Of a DNA stretch of 64,000 nucleotides, positions 46,257 through 59,030 are shown one piece after another. The translations under genes and the position numbers were made by a program. Below the pieces are notes generated by a model that made no database searches, was not told where the DNA came from, and saw nothing but the letters and a program-made list of their open reading frames with translations. Source of the stretch: Chloranthus sessilifolius (taxonomy: Eukaryota; Streptophyta; Magnoliopsida; Chloranthales; Chloranthaceae); NCBI GenBank assembly GCA_021018995.1, contig CM037586.1, positions 9,403,328 through 9,467,327 on the forward strand, given 5' to 3'. Within the stretch, counting starts at the first letter, position 1, and every line of letters begins with the position of its first letter.

Positions 46257-46269
46257 TTTTCACGTAGTG

Positions 46270-46839
46270 TTGTAAATATATCTAGCCTATAGATGATGAC
46301 TTTAAAAGCTCTATTCTTTCGAGCCAAGCCAGGTCGAGCCTAGCTTTGAGCGGGCTCAACTCTTTGACAGCCCTAGGTGCACCCCATGGATGATGTGCGT
46401 TGAGTGAACCTTGACGGAGACCACGAGCATGATGTGAGCCTGTAGATGCGCAATGCACCAAATGTAAACTAGCGACAAATCATAATGTTGTGATCGTCTT
46501 AGGTGCATGTTACAATGCTATCACATGCAACATTTTTCTCAAGAGTTAACGTAGAGCTCGGTCACAAAATTCTTTGAATTAATCAAAGTTTGCAAAAATT
46601 TCCCGAATAGGTTATCGGTCAAACTTTTTACCGAATGTTCACTTTATTCGTCGTCTCTCTGAATTTATCCAATTTTAATGAATTTTCTGAATTATTTTTT
46701 GAACTTTTACCATTGTGATTCATGCTTTAATCATACTTCTATTGTTCTTTTCTAATTATAAATTATTAATGCATGCGGGCTATGTAATCTCCAAATAATT
46801 TTTCCTTGAATCTTTCCCGAATATATCCGAACTTAAACC
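46270..46839. other. Old sequence right of the CACTA element
   Basis: No gene or element end recognised. Confidence 0.45.
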
Positions 46840-47335
46840 TAAGTGACACCCCACCAAATCTCCGAGTTCACGCAGCAAACAACTGTCTTGTGCGGTACCT
46901 GACCCATGCGCAGAGTTTAATCTTTCTTTACGAAACTTGGTAGTTTCAGAGTTAATTTTAAGCTCCCAAGCTGTAATTAGTTAAAAAAAGAGGGTACTTC
47001 TATTTGCAGCTAGAAGACGATGGTTGTTCTTCACCCTAATGTATACACAATGGATCTTGAGATCATGGTTGTACCATCAAAGAGTCAGTTTATTTATTAC
47101 AAATGGAAAACATGCTAAAAAAGTGATCCTGAAACCACATGACACATCATACTCAAACTTGATTTTAGGGTGATTTTTTTATATATGTGCCACATGGAAT
47201 CAGAAAGAGCTTGGCTGATGGTATGCTCATGCTCTCAACATTTATGTTGTGTGGAAGATTGGGGTGAATAGAGATCTCTATCATTTGATTCAACACAACC
47301 AATGGGTTTAGAGATTAGACACACTCGGAAATTTT
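46840..47335. mobile_element. Hairpin MITE, long copy of the 971-1378 family
   Basis: The left arm has 'accaaatctccgagttcacg', 'acaatggatcttgagatcat' and 'gtaccatcaaagagtcag'. The right arm has 'gtgccacatggaatcag', 'gatggtatgctcatgctctc' and 'atctctatcatttgattcaa'. The core carries 'aaaaagtgatcctgaaacca' and an inverse 'gattttagggtgatttttt'. Confidence 0.65.
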
Positions 47336-50300
47336 CTAGGCATGAATAAAAGCATCCTTAAAAAATGGTGCTTTCACTGATAGGAGCAACTACTTGCACC
47401 TAAAAATTTCACTTGTATTTATAGGAGCGATTGCATGCACCTAAAAATTGTTCTATTGCACTTTATTTAAAACAATTGAGAGTTGAGACTTGTGCCATGT
47501 GGAAACACAATCTAAACCATCTTATTTGAAAGTTATGATGCAAAATCTTGGGTACAAAAGATTGACACGGAACATGATCTCTATCATATGATTCAACAAC
47601 AATCATGGCCCATTAATTGTTTTCAACGGTTAACTGCATTGTATTTTATGATAGGCATCATGCTAATCCTTTATGCCAAAGATATTTACATCCTAACCGC
47701 CAAATTAGACAGCTTAGATGGTATTTTCATGGGACATAAGTCCCAAAAATGTCATCTCTCTTTTTAAAAAAGGTGCAACATAAATTTAAGGTGGAAGTAG
47801 TCAGGCCCTTGAGCGACACTGAAACATAAATATTTGTGAATCTCACATATGATTGGATGATGAGTTGATATAATACTTTGGCTTCGATTGGGTTACCTCT
47901 TTAGAGCTAAAGAGCGGTTCTTTCGCTCTTTAACTCCAGCAGATAGCTGTTGTTATGTTTGGTAACACAGCTTTTCGCATATGTATTGGATCGTGTTCAG
48001 TGAAATGCTTTGGCGTGAGGCATCACTGTAATTCTTCTTTTATAAAATTCTGGTGTTTCCCTTCTTTCCAAAGATCACAGGCAGCACAATCTCCATGGGT
48101 TTTGCCTTCCGACGTGGAAGGTTTGGTTCATTTGGAAGACCACCATGGTAAATAATTCCCATATGGTTCATTTGGAAGACCACCATGCTAAATAATTCCC
48201 ATATCAGATACATATAAGCTTGGGGCCCAGCCGATATGCCGATATGTATTGGTGTTTAAATCCTTGGGTGATCTTCACCATCTACCACTGTAATAATGTG
48301 TATCTATTTCCACAGGATTATATAGAGGAAACGAAAATAAGCCACTTAAGAGAAAAATATTCACTAGGTTCCTTTCATTGTGTGACATGCAAATTTTTAA
48401 ATGGTGATCTGCACCATCACATTATGTTGCACAATCATCGTACCAGCATCAGATTTCATCGAATGGTGGTACAAATCATGACTATGTTATAATGGTGATT
48501 TTCACCATAGATCACTGTTATAAATTGTCTGTTTCCTCAGATTATTTAGAGGGAAAAATAAGCACAGTTTCCATCCCTTTTTGTTTGTTTTGGTTTGATG
48601 GGTAAGTTGCGACCTTGAGATTACAATATTGTCAACCTTCTAGTTGAGCTCCAGGCTAAATCCCTTAAAAACGTAGTCACCAAGTCGGTAATTCGGCGAG
48701 GTTAAAATCTGGGAAAATTCGGCAAGTTCAGGAAAACAACATATTGATGAGAGACTGTGAGAGTGGATTGGTTGGTAGAAAACAACATATTGATGAGAGA
48801 CAATGAGAGTGGATTTGTATGTTTGGACTAGGTCTCGTGGATGTTCTTTGAAAAGGGTTTTACCACATGAAAAACATTTCGGCAGAGTAGTTTATTAGAT
48901 AATTTAAATAGTCCATTTTCTGCGCCAATTAATTGCTTCTTCTGTTATTGTGTATTTCTTCTATGCACCTTAAAAAATAGGATAACAACACTCTTTGTTT
49001 CAATTCAGCCAAGCTTCTTTTTGGCATCTCCACTTATATTAAACCATGACCTATCTTAACGTGGATTTGTAATATGGCCTGTCATAGGAGGATTTAACAT
49101 GATCTTTACAGTCAGCTATTAATCTAAACCCTCTTTTCTATATGGGCTTGGGACCAGATTCGACGGGGAGATTCGATATTTTTTTAGTTTTTACAGCAAG
49201 TAGTCAACCAGATGTTAACTCTCCTTCATCCAGGCTTGGAACTAGCATCAACAGGGTTACTTTTTTCATTCCTTGATTTTCAAAACGTGATATTTGAATC
49301 CAATTTCAGCCGAATAGTACTCCAACTACTCTTGAATGCAAGGGGGAAATCTCTATAGAGATCTTTGGCTCCTTCCACAATACTTGAGCTCACATAATGG
49401 AAGAAATGTCTCGGATCCTAATCTGAGTTCCGAATGCTAAAAAATGCTCACTAGATTGTCTCTTTATGCTTGATAGGTTCTTGTTCAGGACCTATTCCAT
49501 CTACACTCTCCATTGAGATAGGTCATGCTTGATAGGTTCTTGTTGAAGTTGAGTCTAATGACAATTTTGGGGTGGTTTATGCATACACACGTGCATCCTT
49601 TCCACAAACTGAATTTGAGTAATTGACTTGTCACATAGAAGCGAACTAACAGAAAAGGAATAATTAGCAAGTGTCTCTATCTACAATCTATGTGTGTGTA
49701 TTTGGCTGCTCAATTATGTTCACGAGATAATGATGAAATCATTTGTATTCATTGTAATTACTATACAATCTATCAGTTTGACATGAAATTCAACATCATC
49801 ATCATTCCCTTATCATTAGTTCGACAATCTATAGCGGGGAAGATCGGGGTGTAACACAATCTACATCATTTATTCCTAAGCAAGCAATGGTTTTAAATTG
49901 TGTCTATGCGTTCAAAATATTAGGATAAGATTTGTTTATTTTTTATATTAAGAAATGTGATGAAGACTTTAAAACATATCGCAATCCTATGGACACCCTT
50001 AGTGAACCATTGAAAACTCTAGATTAGATTTTCAAAATGTTAATGAATGATTTTATGCCCTCTTTCTTTCAAACATTTTTTCATTCCTATGGTTTTTACT
50101 TCCTCAATATTTTATTGGTATATGGTGTGTAGTTCTGAGTAGTCTTCATAGTCATGCAAAATGCTCATAAATTCCAAAAATTGAGTAAGTCAAATTTTGG
50201 TTTCCAATTTAAAAAAACAGCCACAGTCAATGTTTATGGACCTGGTTTCATCAGTGTGCTGTTTGATTTTATTTATATAAAAAAAATTACTTGTAAAATT

Positions 50301-50623
50301 ACCGTGCCAGTTTAATATGAAAGACCCGATACTAAGGGTTGGTGGGTCGGAGATCGCAGAGGTAGTTTTTTGTTTGATTCCTTGGTTTTGCGGAGGTGAT
50401 TTTCGATTTCTTCATGATTTTATTGTTTTGCAGAGATTTTATTTTCAATTCACTAATGTTACCTTATGAAGTGCAAATCCGCTGATGATTTTGTCCGATG
50501 GGTATTAATGTATTAGATTTTTACACTTTCGTTAGAACCTTTGACCAAAGCTTATAAATCAATGGGTTCTTTGTTTCTTTAGGGCAGAAAGAAGAGTAAT
50601 ATGGATACCCTTTTATGTGCAGG
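47336..50623. other. Old intergenic sequence with small duplications
   Basis: A MITE-arm fragment lies at about 47540-47610. A 40-bp tandem repeat with 'ttcatttggaagaccaccat' lies at 48124-48205. A ~46-bp repeat with 'aaaacaacatattgatgaga' lies at about 48733-48820. 'tgcttgataggttcttgtt' is doubled at about 49467 and 49528. A 'gccgatatgccgatatg'-like word near 48230 recalls the hAT subterminal motifs. No gene was assigned. Confidence 0.5.
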
Positions 50624-50719
50624 TACACATCGTGTACAGGGGTCAACTCCGGAGTGATGAATTCTCTGTTGAATCTCTCCACCTAAGTCTTCTAGAACAG
50701 GTTCTTGATGGGAGGTATA
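50624..50719 (+). pseudogene. Subtilase propeptide (inhibitor I9) exon fragment
   Basis: After an acceptor-like 'atgtgcag' the frame reads VHIVYRGQLRSDEFSVESLH, LSLLEQVLDG and meets a GTATAT donor-like site. Plant subtilisin-like proteases begin their I9 prodomain with a V-Y/H-IVYMGE run followed by HH-LL--VLG, which fits. The catalytic domain is absent. An (AT)n tract follows, then the flank of a Copia insertion. Confidence 0.65.
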
Positions 50720-50825
50720 TATATATATATATATATATATATTCTTTTATCTATTTATTTATTTATTTTAAATTTTGGGTAAAGATAATTAATCCCCAGA
50801 AGTGATTTCTAAGATTTACCAAGCA

Positions 50826-50917
50826 TATTAGGGGTGTCAAAAGCCGAGTTAGTTTGGCTCAAAGTCACCAAATTAGTTGATTTTTTTAAAAATTAGCGAA
50901 AAAATTGCATATTTGAT
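50826..50917 (+). repeat. 92-bp direct repeat flanking a Copia element, left copy
   Basis: It starts 'tattaggggtgtcaaaagcc' and ends 'gcatatttgat'. The same 92 bases occur at 57136-57227, directly after the other LTR. Confidence 0.97.
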
Positions 50918-53900
50918 TTCTTAGTTTTGGGTTGGGTTTTTAGGCAATAGTTATTCTCAAGTTTTATATGCAAATGAATAGTCCCACATTGGTAAAAATT
51001 AAAAGTGCTTAGGCTATATATAGAACCTTTCACCTTCTATTATTGTTTAACAATAATAAGGCGTGCGTTCAGGCGACATGCTTAGCGGCGATTAGCGTTT
51101 AGGCGCATTAGGCGCCAAGACGCACTTTGCACTTTCGACGCGTGCGCATCGTCGCAAGGAGAGGTTTGAATTTTTGACCAGGCAGATCCAACGGTCAGAT
51201 TATTCGTGGGCTGGGTCGGGCCTAATGGGTCACTATTCAACGGGTCAATTCGGTCTATTGGGCCAAACGGATTGGTCAAATATTGACCGTTGGACCCAAC
51301 CGTTTTACAACCGCTTATAAAGGTGTATAACCGTCAATTTGAATTGAAAAGTTACAACCTTTCATGTGCCGTTGGATGTAGCGGTTGAGATCTTTGAAAG
51401 ATCGAGCCGTCAAAATATATGTTGGTCCAACGGTCATATTAAAATTTCTATATAAGGAGGCCTTAGGACCTGATTGAAACACTCTGAAATCCATCTAATC
51501 CTTGCATAAAACTTGAGAATTCCTCTTGCTATCTTCTTTTGGTGGTACTCCATCGGATTGAGTTTTAGGCGATCCTCTACTATTGCAAAGTAACGGATCG
51601 CATCCAAGATTGGGCTCGTTGTATCCGGAAACGTCTCATTGGAACCCTTTTGCAAACTCGAAGATTTACTCGGTAGGGAGCGAATAGCGTTTTAAAGACA
51701 ACGATTCGTGCCTCGAGTCCAATTCTCTTGCCCTTTTCATCATTTTCGGATTGCCTTCTCTGTAATATCTAACAATTTTAAAACGCTAATCTCTTTTATA
51801 ATGGCTTCAAATCGAAAGTGATGACTCACGACTTCAAATTGGAGCGATTAGGCAACAACTTGAAGATGGCAGCAGAAGATACATTTCGTATTGACGACTT
51901 TGAAAGTTGCTTATGTCCTAACCACTCCAAAACCCGCTGAACTGAAGATTCTCGATGGAGAATCTCTTGCCAATGCTCATAAACGCCGAAATGGGAGCAA
52001 GATGATTATATCTCAGAAGGGCACATTCTCAATATGCTAGCAAATTCTCTCTTCGATGTGTACCAGAGCATGCCGCAAATGGAACTTTGGAAGGAGACAA
52101 AGTACAAAACAGAAGATGCCAAGACAAAGAGCTTCATTGTAAGTCAAGATTTAGATTTTAAAATGATAATAAACCGATTCTCGATCAAGTTCATGAGATT
52201 CAGTATATTATCGGTCAAATTAATCAAGAGGGCATAAAAATGGATCCCATTTTTCACAATCATGCTATTATCCACAAATTGCCTGCCTCATGGAAGGACT
52301 GCAGAAACACTCTCAAACATAAAAAGAAAGAACTTTCGTTTGAAGAGTTGTGCCACCATCTTCGAGTTGAAGATGAACTTCGTGTTCGCGATAAGAAAGA
52401 TGAGCAATCTCAATTAACTTCAAAGGCTCATATGGTGGAGGTTGGTACGTCCAAATCACATGGAAAGCGGAAAGGCAACTTCAATTCTGATAAGGCTAAC
52501 AAGAAATTTAAGAGCCAAGGTCATCAGGGCCAAAAGAAAAAGGGCAGTTGTTATCACTGTGGTAAACCCGGTCACTTCAAAAAGGATTGCAGACTTCTGA
52601 AAAGGGAGAAAGAATCTCAAGCGAATGTGACCGAAGAAAAGTTTGTAGCCATGATTTCCGAAATCAACATGGTTGGAAGCGAAAAAAGCTGGTGGATCGA
52701 TTCGGTGCCACTAGGCATGTTTGTATCTGCCGATCTTTCTTTGCCAACTATGGGGAGGACACAAGCGGACAAGAGCTCTTTATGGGGAACGCTTCAAGTG
52801 CAAAGGTCAAGGGTTCAGGGAAAATCAATCTTAAATTGACCTCTGATAAGACCCTTACTTTGGACCGATGTCTTTGTATGTTCACGAGATTAAGAATCGA
52901 TCTCGACCGGTTACTCAATATATATGGGTTCAAGATAGTCTTTGAATCGGATAAAGCTGTAATCACTAAGGCTGGTGTATTTGTGGGGAAAGGATATATA
53001 CGTAATGGGATGTTCAAATTGAATGTAATCAATGAAATGCCTTCTTAGTTTATATTGTTGATTCTCTTTCATTATGGCATGATAGATTAGGGCATGTGAA
53101 TGCTAATCGTTTAAATTCTATGATAAAATTAGGATTAATTCCTAGATGCGAGAAAAATATTCATGATAAATGTAGAATTTGCGTTCAAACTAAAATCACT
53201 AGAAAACCTTTCAATAAAGTAGAAAGAAAATCTCATATTTTAGAACTCATTCATTCTGATATTTGTGATTTAAATAGTATTTTAACTAGAGGAGGAAAAA
53301 GATATTTTATAACATTTATTGATGATTATTCAAAATATACTTATGTTTATTTGTTAAAACATAAAGATGAAGCTTTAGGAAAATTTAAAGCTTATAAAGA
53401 AGAAGTTGAAAATCAGTTATATTGTAAAATTAAAACTTTAAAATCGATAGAGGAGGAGAATACACTTCCAATGATTTTAGTGAATTTTGTGAAAATGTGA
53501 AATTCGTACATTTCTGTTGCACCTTACACTCCTCAACAGAATGGTACAGCAGAAAGAAAAAATCGAACTTTAATAGAAATGGTAAATGCTATGCTTTTAA
53601 ACTCTGGTTTAAATTTAAATTTATGGGGTGAAGCACTTCTCACTGCTTGTCATCTTTTAAATAGAGTGCCACAAAGAGTTCTAGTATAACTCCCTATGAG
53701 TTATGGAAGAAAAGAAACCAAATCTTATATATCTCAAAGTGTAAGGTGTGAGCTCGTTAGATTACGGATCTTAAAAGACCCAAATTGAGTAATAGGGCCA
53801 TTGAATGCGTATTTATTGGATACTCATTAACCAAAAAGCCTCTGATTTTTTAATGGCGAATCTAAAGGTGCAATTGATCAAAATAGTATAATTGAATCTA

Positions 53901-56900
53901 GAGATGCTGAATTTTATGAACATTATTTTTCTATTCCTAGAATTAATGAAAATTCGATAAAGAAAAATTAATTATAAATTCGAAAATATAGAAAACGGAT
54001 CTCAGAAAAAGCAAAAGAGTGCGAAAAGAAAAAACTTTTGGTTCGGATTTTTATATGTTTGTAGTAGAGGGAACAAGATCAGAACAAGTAAAGGAAACCA
54101 TGTTTTCTTTTCATATTGAAAATGATCCATTAACATTTAATGAGGCTATAAAATCGCAAGATGCTGCCTTTTGGAAGGAAGGAATAAATGATGAAATAGA
54201 AACTATAATGGGTAATAAAACATGGAAACTAGTTGATCTTCCCAGGATCTAAACCTATAGGTTGTAAATGGATTTTCAAACGAAAACTTAAAGTGATGGA
54301 ACTATAGATAAGTTTAAGGCGATTGGTGGCAAAAGGATTTAGACAAAAGGAAGGTATTGACTTTTTGATACTTATGCATGGCAATTTCAACTATTAGGAT
54401 CTTAATAGCACTTCTATTTATCATTTACAAATTCATCAAATGGATGTAAAGCGCATTCTTAAATGGTGAATTAGAAGAAGAAGTTTATATGGAGCAACCT
54501 GAAGGTTTTGTAATGACCGGGCAGGAGCATAAAGTTTGTAAATTAATTAAATCTCTTTATGGCTTAAAACAAGCTCCTAAACAATGGCATGAAAAATTTG
54601 AAAGTGTTATTGTTTCTAACGGTTTCAAAATTAATGAATCTGATAAATGTGTTTATAGTAAATTTTACGTAAATAAGGGAGTTATCATATGTTTATATGT
54701 AGATGATATGCTTATATTTGTATGATTTAGATAGTATAATGGATACTAAATCTTTTCTCTCTTCTAATTTTGATATGAAAGATATGGGTAATCGATGTCA
54801 TCTTAGGAATCAAAATAGTAAGAAAGCGACAATGAGCTTACTTTAACCCGGTCTCATTACATAGAAAATTCTCAATAAATATAATCATTTAGATGGTAAA
54901 CTGCATCTACACCATATGATCCTAGCATCAAACTTGTTTATAATAAAGGTAGATCGTAAATCGGTTAGAATATGCTAGAGTAATCGGTAGTTTGATGTAT
55001 GCAATGCAATCGCATTAGGCCCGACTTGGCATATGCAGATTGGAAAATTAAGTAGGTATACATGTAATCCATGTCATGATCATTGGAATGCTATATCTCG
55101 TATTTAGATATTTAAAGGAAGTGTACATTATGGATTGCATTATTGGTTTTCCTAATGTTTTAGAAGGATACTGATGATGCAAGTTGGAATTGATTGAGAT
55201 GAATCCAAGGCTACGAGTGGATGGGTATTCACTCTCGGTGGTCTTCGATCTCATGGGGATCTAAAAACAAACATGTATTACTCATTCTACAATGGAATCA
55301 GTTTATTGCCTTAACGGCATGTGGCAAAGAGGCGTAATGGCTTGAAATTTACTCTTGAAATTCCTTTGTGGCCAAAGCCTATGCCACCTATTACAATAAA
55401 TTGTGATAGTGAGGCTACGAGAGCAAAAGCCTACAATAAAGTTTATAATGGTAAGAATAGACATATTGGTCTACGACACTTATGTTAGAGAATTACTCAA
55501 GGATGGAGTAATTGGGATAGACTCAATTCGGACCAATAATAATTTGGTGATCCATTTACCAAAGGACTTTCTAGAGAATTGGTAAAGAAAACATCTATCG
55601 GGATAGGACTAAAACCATATAGTTGATCACCTATGTCAAAATCCAACTTAATATTTGTTCACCAAATCCTTAAGTTCAATGGAAGAGTACGACATGAGAG
55701 TGATGATTAGAAGCACTTTAATTTAGCTAAAATGTCCATCCCAAGACAAAGTGTCAAGTGCTTGGAATCAGAATGACAAAGAGAAGGATGAGTACATACT
55801 CATAATAAGTCTGTAACATTTTATGTTAATGTGTTTGGATTCTGAAACATATTCGATGAGACTTACCTATGTGAATGTGGAGAATGCGGGCTTCCTATGA
55901 GATTATGGTTTTCTCAAATAAACATTCATGAAAACGGTATAAGCACAAGGCCATAATAGTGCTAGCTTTATAGAAAACTCGATCTTAAGAAAAATATATG
56001 TGTGTTATTTATCCGGTCATGTCATATAGGGTCCTCGATTCAAGACTATGGTCTCATGCACTGATAAGACTATGATAAGGGGACACTAAGTGAAGGAACA
56101 AACCCAAAAGGTGGCTTACATGGTATGCACATATTTCCAGTACCAGTGTCTTTTTTTTAATTAATATTTGTGGGGGATTGTTATATTTATTATTAATATG
56201 ATAAATATTTTAATAATTTAAAGAAAATAAAACTTTATTTGATTTCTTAGTTTTGGGTTGGGTTTTAGGCAATAGTTATTCTCAAGTTTTATATGCAAAT
56301 GAATAGTCCCACATTGGTAAAATTAAAAGTGCTTAGGCTATATATAGAACCGTTCACCTTCTATTTTTGTTTAACAATAATAAGAGAAGAATGTGCCTAG
56401 CGGCGGCGTTCAGCAGCGTCTTGGCGTGTGGCGATTAGCGTTTAGGCGCATTGGCGCTTTAGCGCGACGCACTTTGCACGCCTTGCGTGCGCATCGTCAT
56501 AAGGAGAGGTTTGAATTTTGACCGGATCCAGATCAGCGGATTATTATTGTGGTGGGTCGGGCCTAATGGGTCACTATTCAAGCGGGTCAATTCGGTCTAT
56601 TGGGCCAAACGGATTGGTCAAATATTGACCGTTGGACCCAACCGTTTTACAACCGCTTATAAAGGTGTATAACCGTTCGAATTTGAATTCGAAAAGTTAC
56701 AACCTTTCATGCAGCCGTTGGATGTAGCGGTTGAGATCTTTGAAAGATCTGAGCCGTCCAAAATATGACTGTTGGTCCAACAGTCATATTAAAATTTCTA
56801 TATAAGGAGGCCTTAGGACACAGATTGAAACACTCTGAAATCCATCGGAATCCTTGCATAAAACTTGAGAATTCCTCTTGCTATCTTCTTTTGGTGGTAC

Positions 56901-57135
56901 TCCATCGGATTGAGTTTTCTGGGGCGATCCTCTACTATTGCAAAGTAACGGATCGCATCCAAGAGATTGGGCTCGTTGTATCCTGGAAACGTCTCGCTGG
57001 AACCCTTTTGCAAACTCGAAGATTTACTCGAGTAGGGAGCGAATAGCGTTTTAAAGACAATGATTACGTGCCTCGAGTCCAATTCTCTTGCCCTTTTCAT
57101 TTTTTTCGGATTTCTGTTCTCTGTAATATCTAACA
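50911..57135 (+). mobile_element. Copia LTR retrotransposon (plus strand), broken
   Basis: LTR copies lie at 50911-51774 and 56179-57135; the downstream one is bounded TGTTATATTT ... ATCTAACA. Between them on the plus strand are gag with a CCHC knuckle (about 52240-52640, CYHCGKPGHFKKDC), protease and pre-integrase region (about 52650-53250), integrase (about 53150-53900, LIHSDICDLNS), reverse transcriptase (about 54020-54730, KSLYGLKQAPKQWHEKFE, LYVDDMLIF), RNase H region (about 54950-55590), and a purine tract (TTTGTGGGGGAT) just before the 3' LTR. The order is that of Copia. It is broken in many places. Instead of a 5-bp duplication, a 92-bp direct repeat flanks it. Confidence 0.93.
56179..57135 (+). 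repeat. Copia LTR, downstream copy
   Basis: 957 bp, TG...CA bounded, matching 50911-51774 over most of its length with many scattered differences. It contains the promoter-like 'aggctatatatagaac' (about 56335). Confidence 0.93.
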
Positions 57136-57227
57136 TATTAGGGGTGTCAAAAGCCGAGTTAGTTTGGCTCAAAGTCACCAAATTAGTTGATTTTTTTAAA
57201 AATTAGCGAAAAAATTGCATATTTGAT
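57136..57227 (+). repeat. 92-bp direct repeat flanking a Copia element, right copy
   Basis: By eye identical to 50826-50917. After it, host sequence continues with 'gttttgcaaattaacc', while after the left copy the LTR follows. Confidence 0.97.
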
Positions 57228-57612
57228 GTTTTGCAAATTAACCGCGAATCTTTCAAAATTTATGTGTTTTTATGCAAAATTCACAATTTTTTTTCAATAA
57301 ATAGTGATTTGTATATTTTTATACTCTTTAATCTTCTTTCTTTATTTGTATATTTTTTCCTCCGAACTTTCTGAATTTACTCAGATTTTTTTGAATTTTA
57401 ACCTCGCGGTCCTTGCTAATTTATTGCTGAACCCCCATTGGTGACTATAGTTAGGCCAATTTCTCATCTCAAACCATTTAAGTGGAATAATCAGCCAAAA
57501 AATTTAGAATTACTCATACGTAAATGCTCTCATTTGAATAGACTTCAATAATTTGAGTTCCAAGTAATTTGTAGTGTCCATGTAATATCCATACTGCCTT
57601 TTGTGGTTGTAG

Positions 57613-57843
57613 GTCGGAGGAGTTTTGGTAGATGTATCATTGGAAAAGGCTGACTTTTATCTTGAAACAACTCTAGAAACAAGGTGTCTTGATTAAATAG
57701 TTGATTTCAGTGAGCAATTGGGTCTTCATTCTATTGAAGATAGGCTTTTGGCAATTTCCAAGATCGAGCCAATAAGAAGGAATCGCAGGCAGGCCACATG
57801 GTATGCACATGCATTATTTCCTGTTGAATAATGAAGCTCCAGC

Positions 57844-57876
<33 letters not shown>

Positions 57877-58104
57877 AGCAATTTAGTCTTCTCATTTTGC
57901 ATGACCACCTTTTTGTGTTTTTGTTTTTCCAGCAATGTCAGATCAGCGGAGATTCCTTTTGTCCTGACTTCAGCTGTGAAGAAGAGCTTTGAAATGGTCC
58001 AGTCGGCAATGAGCCAAAAATGGCCCGTCCTTCTTCATAGTCCTATAGGTGCTGGGAAGACAGCATTGATTAATGCTGTGCTTCAGATGCCATGTGCTTC
58101 TTAG
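57613..58104 (+). pseudogene. MDN1: MDN1 (midasin) N-terminal fragment, two exons
   Basis: Midasin is a giant AAA+ ATPase that removes assembly factors from pre-60S ribosomes. Exon one (57613-57800, after a 'ggttgtag' acceptor) reads VDVSLEKADFYLETTLETRC, a TAA (57694-57696), then GLHSIEDRLLAISKIEPIRR and ends at a GTATGC donor. Exon two (57933-58104) reads NVRSAEIPFVLTSAVKKSFE, KWPVLLHSPIGAGKTALINA, whose GxxGxGKT is the Walker A loop of the first AAA module. The codon split between the exons rejoins in phase. The stop and the absence of the remaining exons make it a fragment. An (AT)n run (57850-57876) sits in the intron. Confidence 0.8.
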
Positions 58105-58879
58105 GTTTGGTTCAAATGCAGCTTGAAGTAAATCCTTAGAATTTCAGGGGATATATCGAAGTTGCTAAAATCAACCCCCTGTTTTTATGCATACACTTAT
58201 TTTTACTTTGAAGTCATTAAATGGATAGGATTTTTTAGTTTAATTTTCAGAGTTGTCTGTGATGCAGTATTTGCTTTGGGTTTCGTCATTGTATTCAATC
58301 AGATTATGGAAGGTTACCGGAGCGACGAAGACCGAGATGCGATTTAAAGCATACATTCAAGCACTAAGGTAGGATCCCGAACAATACAGGCCTTAAGCAT
58401 ATGGTAATCTTTTTTCAATACTTTAGATTGATTCTGAACTGCTATAAATGGTTCATTAGGAAGTAGATCTATGGTGTGTTTGAGGTTTAGTAAGAAACTG
58501 TGTTTGAAAAGGTCAAACTGTATTTCAAAAGATTCTAAAATAATTTTTTTTTAAAATAAATAAAAATGGATAGAAATCATTTAAATCAAAATAGATAAAT
58601 AAATAAATGGCCAACCCAAGGAAAATATAACATCAAAATCATTTTCCATTGTCAATTTCCAGCCAGACACCAGGAAGAATTCAGTCTTAGTATGTTACCT
58701 ACTATCCAACCTATTGCTGCTACTCTATCTGATAAAACTTATTTCAAACCGTTAGTACCCATAAAACTTATTTGTATCATAGGGTTTTTATGATAAATCA
58801 TAAAAATTCAGTAATACTGCAATAAATCGAATTAAACTACATGTTTAAATTCCACTTATCTTTTCTTATATATAGGTCA
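58105..58879. other. No gene assigned
   Basis: A plus frame around 58230-58345 (VFALGFVIVFNQIMEGYRSD) has no family I recognise. The rest is AT-rich. Confidence 0.4.
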
Positions 58880-59030
58880 GGTTGAACCTTATGCTCTAGC
58901 AGTTGGAGCACATGAGGGTCTAAACATTAAGGTCACAGGTTCCATTCCCACTAAAATGTGGAAAGTAGAGCTGCAAACTTGTAAATTTCTTATTGAGGCT
59001 ATCAGTATCTTAACATGAATTATAATTTTA
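58880..59030 (+). mobile_element. Possible tRNA-derived SINE
   Basis: An A-box-like TAGCAGTTGGAG (58897-58908) and a B-box-like GGTTCCATTCC (58938-58948) lie about 40 bp apart in the order and spacing of a pol III promoter, with the GCTCTAGC--TTGGAGCAC head common in plant SINEs. The 3' tail and target duplication are not clear. Confidence 0.45.

Larger units (their letters stand above)
31070..46269. mobile_element. Large non-autonomous CACTA transposon carrying captured gene fragments
   Basis: The left end is CACTACGTGAAAA (31070-31082) and the right end its inverse TTTTCACGTAGTG (46257-46269). CACTA at the tip is the hallmark of the En/Spm superfamily. The 3-bp flanks are TTA (left) and TTG (right), a two-of-three match to the expected 3-bp duplication. 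Just inside both ends lie short subterminal motifs (AATCACTGCC, AACCATTGCC, CAGTGGTTT). I found no TNP2-like transposase frame. The interior holds pieces of a sulfate transporter, NUP205, a PPR gene, RPN5, a GH17 glucanase, a promoter/5'UTR and unidentified exons in both orientations. The chief risk is that the two ends belong to different elements; the inexact 3-bp flank is the weakest point. Confidence 0.75.

Noticed and set aside
58897-58948. A tRNA gene
   Set aside because: A-box and B-box are present but there is no cloverleaf or acceptor stem; a SINE head is the better reading.
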